This document shows, piece after piece, positions 6,087-7,595 of a DNA stretch of 7,595 nt. Below the pieces are notes generated by a model, which saw only the letters and a list, made by a program, of their open reading frames with translations, was not told where the DNA came from and made no database searches. Numbering within the stretch: the stretch's first letter is position 1; every line of letters begins with the position of its first letter. This DNA is from CAYPTI01 sp964413525 [NCBI: uncultured bacterium]. Its GTDB lineage: Bacteria; T1Sed10-126. The DNA is taken from assembly GCA_964413525.1 (NCBI GenBank), contig CAYPTI010000090.1:1-7595 (forward strand). Reading direction: 5' to 3'. The position numbers were made by a program, and so were the translations under genes.

Positions 6087-7370
6087 TCAGGCGGACGGAA
6101 CCTCCTCGGGTTCCGGAAAGTCCTCCCGGGCCTCCATCTGCTCCTCCAGGGTTTTGACCTTGGAGAGGGCCAGCTGGACGTGGTCCTCGGTCACCACGTC
6201 GTCTCCCTGCTTCCGGGCCACGTCCCCGGCCGCCCGGACCAGCCCGCCCAGGTCCCGAAGGCGTCCGGTCAGTTTTCCGTCGACGTCCGACCGGTGGTGG
6301 GCCTCCCGCAGGATCATTCGTACCCCGGAGGGATCAAAATGGGGGATTTTTTCGTCCTTCCGGACTTCCTGGGCGACGAACTGGGCGATTTTCTGGTGGT
6401 TCTCGGGCGAATCCTCGATGGTGTGGTTGGTCAGGACCTCGTAGCCGTATCCGCGAATCCGCGATCGAAGGGCCGGGTGCATGTCCTCCAGGTCCTGAAG
6501 GTTCCCGGCCAGCACCAGCACAAAATCACAGGGGACCGGTTCGGTACGGACCATGCTGCCCGAGGAACCGGGGGTCCGACCGGTGATGTGGAATTCTTTC
6601 TCCTGGATCGCCGTGAGCAGATCCTGCTGGGAGGAGGGTCCCAGGGTGGAAACTTCGTCGATGTAGAGCACCCCGCCGTGAGCCCGGTGAATGGCTCCGA
6701 CCTCGACGAGCTGATGAGGCGGGGTCTGAGCGCCGCCGGATTGGTACGGATCGTGACGGACGTCCCCAAACAGGGCTCCCGCATGGGCCCCGGTCGCGTC
6801 GACGAAGGGAGCCGATTCCCTGTCAGCGTTGTTAATCAGCAGCTTGGGACGGTTCAACTCGGCGTCCGGCAACACGTACTTCCGCCCCCAGATCATGATC
6901 CCGATGGCCACAGCCCCGCCGATCAGGTAATACCACAGGGGACCCGCCAGGGTCATCCCCATGTAAATTACGATCGCCGCTACGGCGGCCACGGCCACCC
7001 AGAACAGAAACTCAAGCACGTTTCTCCGGGATTGTTCCTGTTGTTTGGCTTCCTCGATCCGACGCTCCCCCTCGCCGGCCGGCACCGTCACGATCTCGGG
7101 GCGGTTGGGCTCCTCGGGATTCGGGTAGGAAAGGACGTCGGTCAGGGACCCGGAGGGTAGCAGTTCCGAGAGCGCCGCGCCCAGCATGCTCTTCCCGGTA
7201 CCGGGTTCTCCCATCAACATGACGAACCGGTTCTGGTGGGCCGCCAGTTCGATGATCTCCCGGGCCTCGGACTGCCCGATGACCTGATCGATCAGGCGCT
7301 CGGGAACCCCGATCTCCTCCGTTGTCTCAAATTCAAATTCTTCGTCCCGTTCGGAAAACTGTTCGCTCAT
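6087..7370 (-). CDS. Membrane-anchored LonB-type AAA+ ATPase lacking the protease domain
   Basis: The 427 residues match the ATPase half of archaeal-type, membrane-bound LonB. In order: acidic N-terminus; LIDQVIGQ (27-33); Walker A GEPGTGKS (54-61); two membrane segments at about 119-138 and 142-161, inserted between Walker A and B as in LonB; the LonB signature [12 protein letters not shown] (202-213); Walker B VLYIDEV (234-240); sensor 1 Asn290; arginine-finger region RSRIRG (302-307); and sensor 2 around [15 protein letters not shown] (369-383). LonB normally continues for about 200 residues as a Ser-Lys protease. Here an acidic tail ([12 protein letters not shown]) ends at TGA just after the AAA+ lid, and no protease sequence is found downstream in any frame. 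The ATPase site looks intact, so it may unfold or extract proteins at the membrane rather than cut them. The ATG has GGGAG 8 nt upstream. tRNA-Glu lies upstream and hsp20 downstream on the same strand. Confidence 0.85.
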   Translation of the reverse strand: MSEQFSERDEEFEFETTEEIGVPERLIDQVIGQSEAREIIELAAHQNRFVMLMGEPGTGKSMLGAALSELLPSGSLTDVLSYPNPEEPNRPEIVTVPAGEGERRIEEAKQQEQSRRNVLEFLFWVAVAAVAAIVIYMGMTLAGPLWYYLIGGAVAIGIMIWGRKYVLPDAELNRPKLLINNADRESAPFVDATGAHAGALFGDVRHDPYQSGGAQTPPHQLVEVGAIHRAHGGVLYIDEVSTLGPSSQQDLLTAIQEKEFHITGRTPGSSGSMVRTEPVPCDFVLVLAGNLQDLEDMHPALRSRIRGYGYEVLTNHTIEDSPENHQKIAQFVAQEVRKDEKIPHFDPSGVRMILREAHHRSDVDGKLTGRLRDLGGLVRAAGDVARKQGDDVVTEDHVQLALSKVKTLEEQMEAREDFPEPEEVPSA

Positions 7371-7540
7371 CGGTTCGTCTCCCGGGTGGCACTATCAAGC
7401 GGGCTGGCAACGAAGCCTTCCGTCGTCCTGCTGCTCGACCGATTGATCAATCCATGCGTCGGTCGGGACCGCCGGATCCCACGGTCCGACCATGGACGGT
7501 ATCAATTTGAGGCGGGACGTGAAATCAGGTGAGGGAAAGG
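7371..7540 (-). other. Spacer between tRNA-Glu and the LonB-like gene, with two small dyads
   Basis: This spacer holds the perfect 12-bp palindrome GATTGATCAATC (7441-7452) and an imperfect 17-bp dyad CCACGGTCCGACCATGG (7479-7495, one mismatch). Either could be an operator for the LonB-like gene. I see no convincing -10/-35 pair on the - strand and no T-tract terminator after the tRNA, so cotranscription with the tRNA cannot be excluded. Confidence 0.35.
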
Positions 7541-7595
7541 TGGTGTCCCCGAGGGGATTTGAACCCCTGTCTTCAGGATGAAAACCTGATGTCCT
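7541..7595 (-). tRNA. tRNA-Glu (anticodon UUC), 5' part cut off by the window edge
   Basis: Read on the - strand, the gene shows anticodon stem TCAGG/CCTGA around the loop TTTTCAT, giving anticodon TTC (7580-7582) for glutamate. A 4-nt variable loop follows, then the T arm AGGGG-TTCAAAT-CCCCT (7552-7568), the acceptor 3' strand CGGGGAC (7545-7551), discriminator A and an encoded CCA (7541-7543). The acceptor 5' strand and most of the D arm lie beyond the window. The acceptor and T arm closely resemble bacterial tRNA-Glu. Confidence 0.93.

Noticed and set aside
6000-6100. A frameshift at the end of the LonB-like gene hiding a protease domain
   Set aside because: Reading the other forward frames past the TGA gives no Lon protease motif. 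Only 195 bp remain before hsp20, too little for the roughly 200-residue domain.
634-7495. GGTCC/GGACC-type dyads upstream of lysS (634-648), the malic enzyme (2462-2474) and the LonB-like gene (7479-7495), as if one regulator bound all three
   Set aside because: The cores, spacings and orientations differ (TGGTCC-ACC-GGACCA, ATGGAC-C-GTCCAT, CCACGGTC-C-GACCATGG), so I cannot support a shared motif; short GC-rich dyads are common here.

Overview
The window looks like chromosomal DNA from a GC-rich bacterium. Evidence for bacteria is a bacterial-type lysyl-tRNA synthetase, Shine-Dalgarno sequences at most starts, a TATAAT -10 box, an intrinsic terminator with a U tract, and a tRNA-Glu gene with an encoded CCA end. 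The proteins are rich in Asp and Glu, which would fit a salt-adapted organism, but that is inference and the phylum cannot be named. No insertion sequence, CRISPR array or prophage gene is visible.

Layout on the + strand: the 3' part of a zinc-dependent nucleoside deaminase gene (1-459); a 327-bp non-coding stretch with several small dyads that may be the lysS leader; lysS (787-2262, GTG start); a 432-bp non-coding stretch with hairpins and a TATAAT promoter; and a large malic enzyme made of two fused malic-enzyme units (2695-5226). A convergent spacer follows, holding a strong terminator for the opposite strand.

Layout on the - strand, read right to left: a truncated tRNA-Glu(UUC) gene at the window edge, then a membrane-anchored AAA+ ATPase of the archaeal-type LonB family (7370-6087), then a small heat-shock protein of the Hsp20 family (5891-5454) ending at a 28-bp perfect palindrome with a T tract.

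The + strand genes serve nucleobase salvage, translation and central carbon metabolism and show no obvious functional link. The - strand pair is more coherent: an Hsp20 holdase lies directly downstream of a membrane-tethered AAA+ unfoldase-like protein, which suggests protein quality control. The two most unusual features are that the LonB-like protein stops at the end of its AAA+ module and has no Ser-Lys protease domain, and that the two malic-enzyme halves are asymmetric: the first has lost Asn residues expected to bind malate, while the second keeps them. The hsp20 leader also carries two nested inverted repeats, one involving the ribosome-binding site, that could form a temperature- or repressor-responsive switch.
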